A stretch of DNA of 64,000 bases. Origin: a gamma proteobacterium L18 (lineage in GTDB: Bacteria > Pseudomonadota > Gammaproteobacteria > Pseudomonadales > Pseudomonadaceae). Shown in pieces: positions 1 to 7,420 of this stretch. Positions within the stretch are counted from its first letter, which is position 1. Every line of letters starts with the position of its first letter. Under the pieces are notes generated by a model. The model had not been told where the DNA came from. It made no database searches and saw only the letters and a list, made by a program, of their open reading frames with translations. Location: NCBI GenBank assembly GCA_000497835.1, contig KI547169.1, positions 409,329 through 473,328 on the forward strand, given 5' to 3'. A program made the position numbers and the translations under genes.

Positions 1-16
1 AGAGGGTAGCCGTACA

Positions 17-85
17 CTGTGGGAGCAAAGCTTGCTCGCGATGGCGCCCGTGAGATCCCCTCACAAGCAAGCGTTGCCCCCACAG
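17..85. repeat. Intergenic palindromic repeat, 'tgtgggagcaaagcttgct' family
   Basis: The left arm ctgtgggagcaaagcttgc and an imperfect right arm ending in gcccccacag form an inverted repeat just before the first gene. The same unit occurs, better preserved, at 33571-33639. A cgctgctacaac segment at about 103-114 is a trace of a second repeat family. Probably a host-specific REP-like element with no coding role. Confidence 0.6.
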
Positions 86-144
86 TCTTGCATCCCACAA
101 GCCAGTCGCTGCTACAACGGTTACACACGCCCACCGGAGCCGCC

Positions 145-1359
145 ATGAGCCTTCCCCCCGACACCCTCCTGGCCCGCTTCCAAGCCCTGGACGCCTTCCT
201 GCTGGCCCACCAGCCCCTCTGGCGCCCCAAACCCTTCACCCACCTCACCCTGCCGTGGGAAACCGCCCACCCCGACCTGGCCAACTGGCTACGCGCCCGC
301 ACCCTCGACCAGGCCGAAGCCGAACACAACCACCCCGAACTGCTGACCGCCCCGGCGCCCTACCCTGCGCTGGCCGCCCAGGCTAAGGCACTCAGCGAAG
401 TCCCCCCGTTATCCACAGGCGCCCTGCAACCCTGCCACTCACGCCTCAACGTCGACGTCCCCGGGCGCAAATGGCAGCAGATCGAAGCCTTCGCCGACGC
501 CCTCACCTTCCAGCACCCCGTCACCGGCTGGCTGGACTGGTGCGCAGGCAAAGGCCACCTCGGCCGCCGCCTGTTGCAACCCGGACAGGCATTGACCTGC
601 TACGAGTACGACCCCGCCCTGGTAAAAGCCGGCCACGCCTTGAGCCAGCACCACGGCCTGAACGCCGAACACCGCCTGCAAGACGTGATGGCCAGCGACT
701 GCTGCTTGCCTGTGGATAAAGCTGCAGTTGCCCTGCATGCCTGCGGGGACCTGCACGTGCAATTGCTGAGGCGCTCCGTGCATCTGGCCAACTCACAACT
801 GGCCATCGCACCTTGCTGCTACAACCGCACCCAGAGCACGCAGTACCAGCCCCTGTCCCGCGCCGCTGCAGATTCTTTTTTGCGCCTGAGCCGCGACGAT
901 CTGGGACTGCCACTGAGCGAGACCGTTACTGCCGGTGCGCGGGTGCGACGGCAGCGGAATCAATCAATGGCGTGGCGGTTGGGGTTCGATCTGCTGCAAC
1001 GCTGCGCACGTGGGGAGGACGAGTATCTGCCCACGCCTTCGTTGCCTGCCTCTTGGCTGGGGAAAACCTTTGCCGACTACTGCACGGATCTGGCGGCTTT
1101 AAAAGGCTTGGAACTGGCTAGTGCGATCGATTGGGCCGCTGCCGAAGCCGCTGGCTGGCAGCGCCTGGCCCACGTCCGCAACCTGGAACTGGTCCGCAAC
1201 CTCTTCCGCCGCCCCTTGGAGCTCTGGCTGGTACTGGACCGCGCACTTTATTTGCAGGAAAGCGGCTACCAGGTACGACTGGGACTTTTCTGCACAACCG
1301 CCCTCACCCCCCGCAACCTCATGCTGCTGGCAGAGCGCCCAAAAGCGTTTCAAAACTAG
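145..1359 (+). CDS. SAM-dependent methyltransferase domain protein (GSTCD-like)
   Basis: This 404-residue soluble protein has a clear class-I methyltransferase glycine motif, WLDWCAGKGHLGR, at about residues 129-141. It is followed by an acidic strand end (YEYDP) and a cysteine-rich APCCYNRTQ segment near residue 222. The WCAGKGHLGR motif is characteristic of the methyltransferase domain family that includes the C-terminal part of vertebrate GSTCD; the substrate is unknown. I chose the ATG at 145, preceded by a ccggag ribosome-binding-site-like stretch, because the reading frame upstream runs through an intergenic palindromic repeat. It stands alone, with the tRNA-Thr gene 287 bp downstream. 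Enzyme class is fairly sure; substrate is not. Confidence 0.85.
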   Translation: MSLPPDTLLARFQALDAFLLAHQPLWRPKPFTHLTLPWETAHPDLANWLRARTLDQAEAEHNHPELLTAPAPYPALAAQAKALSEVPPLSTGALQPCHSRLNVDVPGRKWQQIEAFADALTFQHPVTGWLDWCAGKGHLGRRLLQPGQALTCYEYDPALVKAGHALSQHHGLNAEHRLQDVMASDCCLPVDKAAVALHACGDLHVQLLRRSVHLANSQLAIAPCCYNRTQSTQYQPLSRAAADSFLRLSRDDLGLPLSETVTAGARVRRQRNQSMAWRLGFDLLQRCARGEDEYLPTPSLPASWLGKTFADYCTDLAALKGLELASAIDWAAAEAAGWQRLAHVRNLELVRNLFRRPLELWLVLDRALYLQESGYQVRLGLFCTTALTPRNLMLLAERPKAFQN

Positions 1360-1604
1360 AACACAACCTGTGGATAACTCTGTGGGTAGTATTGCCAGCA
1401 AGCTAAGAAAATCGCTGGATCCATGCGCTAAATAGGCTTGGTCATTTTTTGTTCATCATTTATTTGGCTGCAAAAACAGCCATTTGCGCAAACGCTGCAA
1501 AATCGTCGCCGCGGGGGTCGGCCTTTGGTCTGTTCACTGGGGCGTTGTGCATAAGCGTTTTTGCGGGTGGGCGGCGCTGGTAATAAAATAGTGCAAATTG
1601 GGGG

Positions 1605-1632
1605 TTTACTCGGGGCGATGAGTCGCTATAAT
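1605..1632 (+). promoter_or_regulatory. Sigma-70 promoter of tRNA-Thr
   Basis: A -35-like TTTACT (1605-1610) is separated by 16 bp from a perfect TATAAT -10 box (1627-1632). The expected start near 1639 lies a few bases before the tRNA 5' end at 1647. The rest of the 1360-1646 gap shows nothing else that I can name. Confidence 0.75.
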
Positions 1633-1646
1633 CAGCGCCCTCACAT

Positions 1647-1722
<76 letters not shown>

Positions 1723-1737
1723 TACGCAGTATCGAAG

Positions 1738-1765
1738 AAGGCTCACCGCAAGGTGGGCCTTTTTT
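1738..1765 (+). terminator. Rho-independent terminator of tRNA-Thr
   Basis: A 10-bp stem (aaggctcacc with ggtgggcctt, one G-T pair) closes a gcaa tetraloop and runs into a T tract, 16 nt after the tRNA. Confidence 0.9.
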
Positions 1766-1895
1766 GTTTTTGTAGAAAACGTGTGATCGATGGCTAAGTG
1801 CCTATTTATTTTCCAGACGTAACCACATGGCCTTTTCAGGTTTCCAGCTAAAATCTCCGAGCGTATAGTCGCGCCTCTACTCGTGAGGGTGCTCC

Positions 1896-2351
1896 ATGCC
1901 AGCCCAGAATACTCCCGTTCGTGCGGTCGACGTCGCCGCTTTCATCTTGGAAAAACAGGGTGAAATGACCGCGATGAAATTGCAGAAGCTCGTCTACTAT
2001 AGCCAGGCTTGGTCGCTGGTTTGGGACGAAGCCCCCCTGTTTCAGGAACAAGTACAGGCATGGGCGAATGGTCCGGTTGTTCCCGAGCTGTACGCCGCGC
2101 ATAAAGGCCTTTATAGCGTCGCCCCAGGGCAGATTGCAGGTAACCCAGCAGCACTGAGCAGTGAGCAAGTCGAAACAGTTGAGGCCGTTCTGAACCATTA
2201 CGGCGACAAGCATTCGCAATGGCTCAGCGATCTGACTCACGCCGAGGATCCGTGGAAGTTGGCGCGTCAAAAGGCAGGCCTGCCCGATGGCGCTCGCGGA
2301 ACAACGATCATCACCCTCCCCGCCATGGCCGAGTACTACAGCGCACTGTGA
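1896..2351 (+). CDS. Panacea (DUF4065) domain antitoxin
   Basis: This 151-residue protein opens with VDVAAFILEKQG and the family hallmark MTAMKLQKLVYYSQAW. WANGPVVPELY and YSVAPGQIAGN follow. This is the Panacea/SocA-like (DUF4065) domain, which is known as an antitoxin or proteolytic-adaptor domain paired with very diverse toxins. A gagggtg stretch precedes the ATG. The next gene starts 7 bp after the stop, so the two are almost certainly co-transcribed. The antitoxin role is inferred from the family and the pairing. It is the first gene of the tRNA-Thr island. Confidence 0.85.
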   Translation: MPAQNTPVRAVDVAAFILEKQGEMTAMKLQKLVYYSQAWSLVWDEAPLFQEQVQAWANGPVVPELYAAHKGLYSVAPGQIAGNPAALSSEQVETVEAVLNHYGDKHSQWLSDLTHAEDPWKLARQKAGLPDGARGTTIITLPAMAEYYSAL

Positions 2352-2358
2352 GGAAACC

Positions 2359-2805
2359 ATGGCTAAAGGACAGCCGAAGGTCGCCAAGCATAAAACCGCA
2401 CCTGCGTCCGACAGGCCGGTGAAGCAGCCGCATTCCAAAGACACCCAGCCAGCCAACTATTTCTCTTGGCGGTTCGGCGGAATAGACAAAGATGGACCTT
2501 TCGCGTGGACCTCCCTGGACGATCCCGCCGAATACAAGGATGTGATGGAACGGCTCCATTGTTTTGAAGGCATGGATCAAAAGCAGCTGCAAATGAGCGG
2601 ATCGCATCCGATAGCCATCAGCTCACTTTCTCGCGAGGCCCAACGACGTCTGGAGCATATTCAGCAAGACGACGTGGATGAATTGATGTCCTTCCGCATC
2701 ACTGGACCAAAGCGAGTTTTCTGCATCCGCGAACGCAACGTGATGCGAGTACTCTGGTACGACCCGGCGCATGGCGTTTGCCCTTCAAAATTGAGAGGCA
2801 CCTGA
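2359..2805 (+). CDS. Candidate toxin partner of the Panacea antitoxin
   Basis: This 148-residue protein has a basic, disordered first 30 residues, then a small folded domain. The C-terminal stretch FRITGPKRVFCIRERNVMR, continuing VLWYDPAHGVCPS, reads like the last strands of a RelE-fold ribonuclease: short beta strands rich in Arg and aromatic residues. The start at 2359 has an aggaa ribosome-binding site overlapping the stop codon of the antitoxin gene, implying coupling. Antitoxin first, toxin second is the usual order in Panacea pairs. The toxin role is inference from position, size and this motif. It could instead belong to a family I do not recognise. Confidence 0.65.
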   Translation: MAKGQPKVAKHKTAPASDRPVKQPHSKDTQPANYFSWRFGGIDKDGPFAWTSLDDPAEYKDVMERLHCFEGMDQKQLQMSGSHPIAISSLSREAQRRLEHIQQDDVDELMSFRITGPKRVFCIRERNVMRVLWYDPAHGVCPSKLRGT

Positions 2806-2895
2806 GGTTGTCTGCGGGCTGGCATCGCACTCAAGCAACCGGTCCGCAGGTGACGGCTCAAACTGAGCTGAGCGGTTGATACGAGTCTTGTCGAG

Positions 2896-3171
2896 ATGCG
2901 TTTGGAAGGTAGCGTGGTGGAAGAAGAAATTGAGCGCTTTGTCGAGAACTGGCGCGAATGTGCAGCCACGGAACTGCGTGAATACCTCGCCATGAACGGG
3001 GAAAGATACCAACTCTGGGCAACCACCCCTTCCGCACTTCCCTTCATGCTTACAGCCAGGAAATGCGGAGTCACGCCTGACCATGAATGGCGCAGGACGA
3101 GTACTCAACACTTTGAGCGGTACAAACCCGCAGTGGAACATCCGCTCTTTGAGCAGTACGTGATCAACTGA
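2896..3171 (+). CDS. Small hypothetical protein
   Basis: A 91-codon frame on the coding strand of the island with a plausible acidic/basic residue mix (EEEIERFVENWRECAATELR). There is no clear ribosome-binding site. Stops in the same frame at 2851-2853 and 2866-2868 prevent an upstream extension. It could be the 3' remnant of a longer gene or spurious. No function is suggested; it lies 90 bp after the candidate toxin gene. Confidence 0.3.
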   Translation: MRLEGSVVEEEIERFVENWRECAATELREYLAMNGERYQLWATTPSALPFMLTARKCGVTPDHEWRRTSTQHFERYKPAVEHPLFEQYVIN

Positions 3172-3219
3172 GCCGGGGACAAGAAGCTGCACGGTTGATT
3201 CGGTAGATCGCCCTCAGCC

Positions 3220-3244
3220 TGTGGGACCGGGTGAAGCTCGGGAA
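3220..3244 (+). repeat. Solo arm of the 'tgtgggaccggg' repeat
   Basis: 24 of 25 bases match the left arm of the complete inverted repeat at 55724-55810 (c/t difference at one site). The right arm is absent. A host-type repeat inside the island hints that the island has resided in this lineage for some time (inference). Confidence 0.65.
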
Positions 3245-4003
3245 TACCTCAGACGACACCATTCCCAAGCCAAACAACCCCCAAAGGCACGACCAAACCA
3301 ATTCCTCAGTGCCTAAGAATGAGTATGTTCCATCCACCTCATCTAGGCGATGACACTCCAGGAAGATACCCTTCCAGCCTTGCACCTAAGCGTTGCAGCG
3401 TCCTGCCGCCGCAGGGAGTACCCGCGCATGGACGTCATTTGCGTACTGTAATGCCACCCCTCGATAACCGTTGATCTAGCATGCGGCTTGAGCTCGCAGA
3501 TGTAGGTAAAGCAAGAATCTTGCTGGGACGGGTTCATCGAGCATGGCCAAAGGGACAACTTTTTTCGATGGCCGCCATGAACAAAGCGTTGAAAAACGCC
3601 CGAAGGGTAAAGCGTGAAAAATCAGGCTGCTGCGAATTTAAAGGTGGGAGCTGGCTTGCCAGCGAGCTGTTCGGGTCGAAGCAGTTCCGGGCAGAGTGGC
3701 AAAATGGTTTGAGTGAAAGCCCTGTGGATAACTGCAGCGCTGGACCACTGAATAATTTGATCCAACACGACTAAACGCTTAGGTCGGCGGCGCGAGCCTG
3801 AATTATCCACTGGCGTAATCCGGCCACTCACTACGTGAACATTAGCGACTGGGGGCGCACCCAGAATGCGGCAAGCATTTCGGTAGCTCACACGGTCACT
3901 CGAAGAGTGATAGATGCACCTCCTACTGTATGCCCGCTGCGGCAACTCCATATCCTACTCCCCTGCAGCAACCTATGCGCTTGGCCGAATGTTGCGGCAA
4001 CCT

Positions 4004-4038
4004 GTGCCCGTCTCTTTCTTCTGGAAAGAGACGGGCAC
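4004..4038. other. Perfect 15-bp hairpin in gene-free DNA
   Basis: gtgcccgtctctttc (4004-4018) and its exact complement (4024-4038) enclose a 5-base ttctg loop. No T tract follows on either strand, so it is not a normal terminator. It is unlike the host intergenic repeats elsewhere in the window. Confidence 0.8.
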
Positions 4039-4765
4039 TTCTAGAACTGCGGCAGCCCTGATCGCACACGGCTTGGCGGCAATCCCCCTCGTGACAATCG
4101 GCGTGACAAACGCCGATGTCACCAGCAACAGCGCTGTAGATGATGGTGCCGCAGACCAAGGAATGGACTGCACCTGACTGACAGTCAGGCATGCCCCGGT
4201 CATCGCATTGCTGCTTGCAAATGGCTCAGGATCTCGCGGCACTGGTCTCGTCAACCAATGCAGCCTCCCCCAGCCCACCGGTAACGGCGCTCAGGAGACC
4301 AGATCATGAGATGCCCTTGCTCCCGGACGTAAGGAGCCGCCAGTCCCGCGTTAGAGGACATCCCCACAGGTCGCAGGGGCCTTGATCCCTGATAACACTC
4401 AGCATTGTTGGCGGGATGACGTGGGGGTTGTGCATAGGATCGACCACGAAGCGGCGGCTCTGATCTGGAAATTGACATGGCGATATAACCTCAAAAGGCT
4501 AAGCCCGCATGGGCTCAGATTGCTGTCTGAGAGCCAAATCAACCACCCCTCGGACGTCTTGCTGATTGAATACAGCAATTTTTCTCTTCAGACAAAAGTC
4601 CTCATGTTTGCAGCACAGCTAGGGGTAATAGACAAAATGATGGCCAATTGATACCGTTAAGAAAGCAAGGCTCTTACCTCATGCGAGGGACAACAGGACA
4701 CCGATTTCCACTTAGCACGTGATAGACAAAAATATATCACGCAGATCGAGGAGTTAAGGAAAACT

Positions 4766-5983
4766 ATGAAAAATGAGTTCCCGTGGTACTTTAAACCCAG
4801 TACCGAAGAGACCGATAGAATTTGGAAAACTGGAATACTTACAGTCGATGCCAACGTTTTGCTCGATCTATACCGATACCACGAGAAGACAAGAAACAGT
4901 TTACTTGAGAGCATGCAAAAATTCGAGGGCGCACTCTGGCTTTCAAGGCAAGCATCCGAAGAATTTTTTCGAAACAGAAACAAAGTAATTGTATCCGCGA
5001 GCAAAACTTTTAAAGAAGCTAAAGATGAAATCGAAAAACTAAGGAAGTCCATTGAAACTACGGTCAATCAGCTCAAGGGAAATCGAATAATCCCCACTGA
5101 CGTAGCTGATCAAATGCTGGAAGGAATAACCCCAAGCATTCATAGATCTCTAGAAAGAATTGACGAAGCTAAAATTAATCATCCGAACTTCTTAAGCGAA
5201 GACGACGTACTTGAAAAACTCGCAGATCTTTTTGACGGAGCTATCGGAGAAAGTTTTTCAGACGAGCAACTTTCTGCTCTGAGAACTGAAGCAGAAGAGA
5301 GGAAAGTCAACAAAATTCCTCCAGGATATCTAGATGACGAAAAAGATGGAGATAGGCCATACGGTGATTTTTTCCTTTGGCGGCAGATTCTAGACCATTC
5401 AAAAAAACATGAAAAACCAATAATATTTGTTACATCTGAACGAAAAGAGGATTGGTGGGAAAAACTCTCGGGAAAAACGACTGGCCCTAGAATGGAGCTT
5501 TTACGAGAGGCTAGTGAGTACACCGGTCAGAGAGTTATTATTTACCAGACAGATAAATTCTTAGAGTTCTCTCTACGACGCCAGGGTCAAGCAGTAGACA
5601 GAGAAGCTGTAGACGAAATTAGAGCCGTCGATAATTTAAGAACCGAGAAAGAACATGCGGTAGAAATTATTGCACAGGAAATTATATCAGCCTCCACGGA
5701 ACACCACAGCGGAGAGCTGATTATCCATCTTAGAAGACCAGTTAAAAACTTTACTGGCAGCGGTCACTTCGACCCTATTATGGAGGCGCCACCGGAAGTT
5801 AGCGTCAGACTGGTATCGGCACCTTCCGAGTTACCAAACTGCACAATTAGCGCCGGCACCGGCACTAACTATGATTTCAACATTCATTTAAAATCCGACA
5901 GCAAACACATTACCCTACCTGTCGGTGAGTATGTATTTGAGTACACCGCGCGCACTATCAGCGAAGAGCCTCCAACATTGTGA
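4766..5983 (+). CDS. PIN-like domain nuclease (PIN_8/DUF4935 type)
   Basis: This 405-residue protein has an N-terminal PIN-like nuclease domain: VDANVLLDLYRYHEKTR at about residues 27-43 supplies the first acidic strand. LWLSRQASEEFFRNR follows. A later acidic cluster DEKDGDRPYGDFFLWRQIL and the strand IIFVTSERKEDWW lie near residues 190-235. About residues 65-165 are a long charged helical insertion typical of PIN_8 proteins. The last 90 residues look beta-rich and unassigned. These proteins are predicted metal-dependent RNases, often found in defence or mobile regions. An aagga site precedes the ATG. The gene is conspicuously AT-rich and stands between the gene-poor core and a convergent gene with an RNxxxH motif. 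A role in phage defence is inference. Confidence 0.8.
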   Translation: MKNEFPWYFKPSTEETDRIWKTGILTVDANVLLDLYRYHEKTRNSLLESMQKFEGALWLSRQASEEFFRNRNKVIVSASKTFKEAKDEIEKLRKSIETTVNQLKGNRIIPTDVADQMLEGITPSIHRSLERIDEAKINHPNFLSEDDVLEKLADLFDGAIGESFSDEQLSALRTEAEERKVNKIPPGYLDDEKDGDRPYGDFFLWRQILDHSKKHEKPIIFVTSERKEDWWEKLSGKTTGPRMELLREASEYTGQRVIIYQTDKFLEFSLRRQGQAVDREAVDEIRAVDNLRTEKEHAVEIIAQEIISASTEHHSGELIIHLRRPVKNFTGSGHFDPIMEAPPEVSVRLVSAPSELPNCTISAGTGTNYDFNIHLKSDSKHITLPVGEYVFEYTARTISEEPPTL

Positions 5984-5998
5984 GGTTGAGCTAGTAGA

Positions 5999-6028
5999 TA
6001 CCCTGTCAATTTTCGTATTGACAGGGTA
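5999..6028 (+). terminator. Terminator between convergent PIN and RNxxxH genes
   Basis: A perfect 12-bp stem (taccctgtcaat with attgacagggta) has a 6-base loop and starts 16 nt after the stop of the PIN gene. Downstream is AT-rich (attaaatcattt) rather than a pure T run, so it may serve both directions. Confidence 0.7.
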
Positions 6029-6117
6029 ATTAAATCATTTCTCAGTCCAGCTTTAGACCATCAAAATTCTAAAGCACCTGAGCCGGCCCAATGGAATTCC
6101 CTTTTACTCCACCTGCG

Positions 6118-6732
6118 TTACGTTTTTTTGATCTCAGGGAACACTTCGTTAGTTATCTCCTGCATCATCCTCACATAAAACTGCATCGCCAACTCCGCCA
6201 CAACTCTCGGTTCTTCCACTCCCGGCCGCTTCTGTCGGTAATACTCCATTGATTTATCTAAGTGCTTCTTCGGCGGCAAAAAAGTTGTCCCTCTATTCGT
6301 AACGGGTAGAAGAGGTCTATCCCAAGGCGACCATGATAGACGTATGCCGCCCAAAACAGGCTGGGCTTTGAGATTGGCATCCCAATCCATTATCACATCA
6401 GAAATAGAATGCTCCGTTACATTTCTAGCCTGCACAACATACTTAAGTAAAGGATCTTCTCTCCTTAGCTTCTCATACTTTGACTTAAGCTTCTGCCACT
6501 TCTTCTCACCATGGCATCGCACTAGCACTTTATTCCATGCACGATCAATGGCCTGCAAAAATTCGCGCCAAGCCACATCATACTGATGGAAGCTCCCTAC
6601 CCCCACCTGTACCATTTTCTTATATGCATTTGTCGCACCGACCAATTCTACAAATGCTGCGATCAGCGCCAAGTCGTATTCTTGCAGATCATCTACAGTT
6701 ACATTATACAAGTCGAAACTCAACTCACCCAT
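6118..6732 (-). CDS. Hypothetical protein with HEPN-like RNxxxH motif
   Basis: This 204-residue, mostly helical protein contains a long amphipathic helix (WREFLQAIDRAWNKVLVRC, then a Lys-rich helix). ARNVTEHSISDVI then places R-N-x3-H at the end of a helix, the signature arrangement of HEPN ribonucleases. I start at the ATG at 6732 because a strong ggaggg site lies just upstream of it. An ATG 51 bp further upstream has no such site. It faces the PIN-like gene tail to tail across a shared hairpin. Membership in HEPN is inference from one motif and helical content; antitoxin, structural or unrelated roles remain open. Confidence 0.6.
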   Translation of the reverse strand: MGELSFDLYNVTVDDLQEYDLALIAAFVELVGATNAYKKMVQVGVGSFHQYDVAWREFLQAIDRAWNKVLVRCHGEKKWQKLKSKYEKLRREDPLLKYVVQARNVTEHSISDVIMDWDANLKAQPVLGGIRLSWSPWDRPLLPVTNRGTTFLPPKKHLDKSMEYYRQKRPGVEEPRVVAELAMQFYVRMMQEITNEVFPEIKKT

Positions 6733-6957
6733 CTGCAACTCCCTCCAACAGAAAGCCACAAGCACCAAAACAGATTTATCCATTAAAACAGAGAGAGCAG
6801 CATGTTTTCAACATATCTATACTTTAAAATATTTCAGATCGACTTCAAGTATTATCAATAGCAGGGCTAAAGCAGCTATGCCCATCAGGATAGCATTAGA
6901 GGTACTTTTTAAAGCATGCCACAAAAAAATTATATAAAACAACCCACTGCATGAATA

Positions 6958-6974
6958 TTCGATTCCTGGTGCCG
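6958..6974 (+). repeat. Right attachment-site repeat (duplicated tRNA-Thr 3' end)
   Basis: An exact 17-bp direct copy of 1700-1716. After it the sequence reads ccatag instead of gcacca, so it is a partial tRNA end and not a tRNA gene. Flanked on the left by AT-rich DNA (about 6733-6957, no gene seen). Confidence 0.8.
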
Positions 6975-6996
6975 CCATAGCGTTTTAGTGCCTTCC

Positions 6997-7050
6997 TCAA
7001 TTGTGCCACTCCTTCACCGCACGCCCATCGAACTTGGGGCTATAAACCAT
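6997..7050 (-). pseudogene. relE: relE toxin remnant (first 17 codons only)
   Basis: Reading down from the ATG at 7050, 19 bp after the relB stop and behind a caagg site, gives MVYSPKFDGRAVKEWHN then TGA. E. coli RelE, as I recall it, begins MAYFLDFDERALKEWRKLG, so M-x-Y-x3-F-D-x-R-A-x-K-E-W is conserved. Everything beyond is missing: the duplicated tRNA end starts only 23 bp further on. The toxin gene has therefore been cut off next to the island boundary, leaving relB alone. The product would be inactive. Confidence 0.8.
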
Positions 7051-7069
7051 TTAGCGAAACCTTGGCCCG

Positions 7070-7285
7070 CTAGGGGTTAGCCAGCCGCTCACGCACTGTC
7101 GCGACCAAAGGCTCATCGTCCTCGGTCATCAGGACTGGCTTGAACGGTAGCTCGCCACGCTCTGCTACGTACTGCAAGACTTGGCACACCAGCTCAGAAG
7201 GGGTGACGCCCAATTTTTCCAGCTCGCGGTAAGCACGCGCTTTCAGGTCGTCGTCGATACGGATATTGATAGAGGCCACGAGCAT
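7070..7285 (-). CDS. relB: RelB/DinJ-family antitoxin, orphaned
   Basis: This 71-residue protein begins MLVASINIRIDDDLKARAYR and continues with ELEKLGVTPSELV, a ribbon-helix-helix DNA-binding segment. The tail LPFKPVLMTEDDEP...VRERLANP matches the toxin-binding end of E. coli RelB (LPFKQTLLSDEDAE...VKERLRNP, from memory). I use the ATG at 7285; frames upstream of it would encode the hydrophobic translation of its operator. The cognate relE downstream is reduced to 17 codons, so this is an antitoxin without a local toxin. It may repress its own promoter through the dyad at 7294-7317 or neutralise a RelE encoded elsewhere (inference). Confidence 0.88.
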   Translation of the reverse strand: MLVASINIRIDDDLKARAYRELEKLGVTPSELVCQVLQYVAERGELPFKPVLMTEDDEPLVATVRERLANP

Positions 7286-7293
7286 GGATCTCG

Positions 7294-7317
7294 TTGTAAT
7301 GACGATTATCGTTACAA
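7294..7317. promoter_or_regulatory. Candidate RelB operator dyad
   Basis: A perfect ACGATTATCGT palindrome (7302-7312) is flanked by offset TTGTAA and TTACAA hexamers, immediately upstream of the relB start at 7285. RelB proteins bind dyads over their own promoters, so this is the likely operator. Confidence 0.55.
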
Positions 7318-7420
7318 TGAAGTGGAAGCCACGTTTGGGCAAGCCTGCAAAAGTTTGGTTTCACACAAAACTGCCCTCACAGACCGGTACTCCCTGCCGA
7401 AATCCCGACCGACCGAAAGC

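Larger units (their letters stand above)
3172..4765. other. Gene-poor core of the island
   Basis: No frame here has both a convincing start and a protein-like composition. The stretch holds a single arm of a host intergenic repeat (3220-3244), a second short repeat-like palindrome near 3646-3669 (gtgggagctggcttgccagc), and a perfect 15-bp hairpin (4004-4038). It may be a graveyard of decayed genes or contain non-coding RNA. A TTG-initiated 89-codon frame at 4382-4651 is the best remaining coding candidate and is weak. Confidence 0.5.
1723..6974. mobile_element. Integrase-less genomic island at tRNA-Thr
   Basis: The segment between the intact tRNA-Thr and the duplicated tRNA 3' end at 6958-6974 is 5.2 kb. 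It carries only accessory genes: a Panacea antitoxin, a candidate toxin, a small hypothetical, a PIN-like protein and an RNxxxH protein. It also has a gene-poor core and is distinctly AT-richer from about 4650 to 6957. No integrase, transposase or phage gene is visible, so it is either a decayed element or a passive island moved by recombinases supplied elsewhere (inference). Confidence 0.7.

Noticed and set aside
3973..4278. 101-codon minus-strand frame with a hydrophobic stretch in the island core
   Set aside because: It runs through the 15-bp hairpin, has no ribosome-binding site at its ATG, and resembles nothing known to me.
4382..4651. 89-codon frame starting at TTG
   Set aside because: No start signal and no recognisable pattern; kept only as a remark in the gene-poor region entry.
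6958..6977. A second tRNA gene at the right edge of the island
   Set aside because: Only the 17-bp T-loop/acceptor part is present; no anticodon or D arm precedes it.
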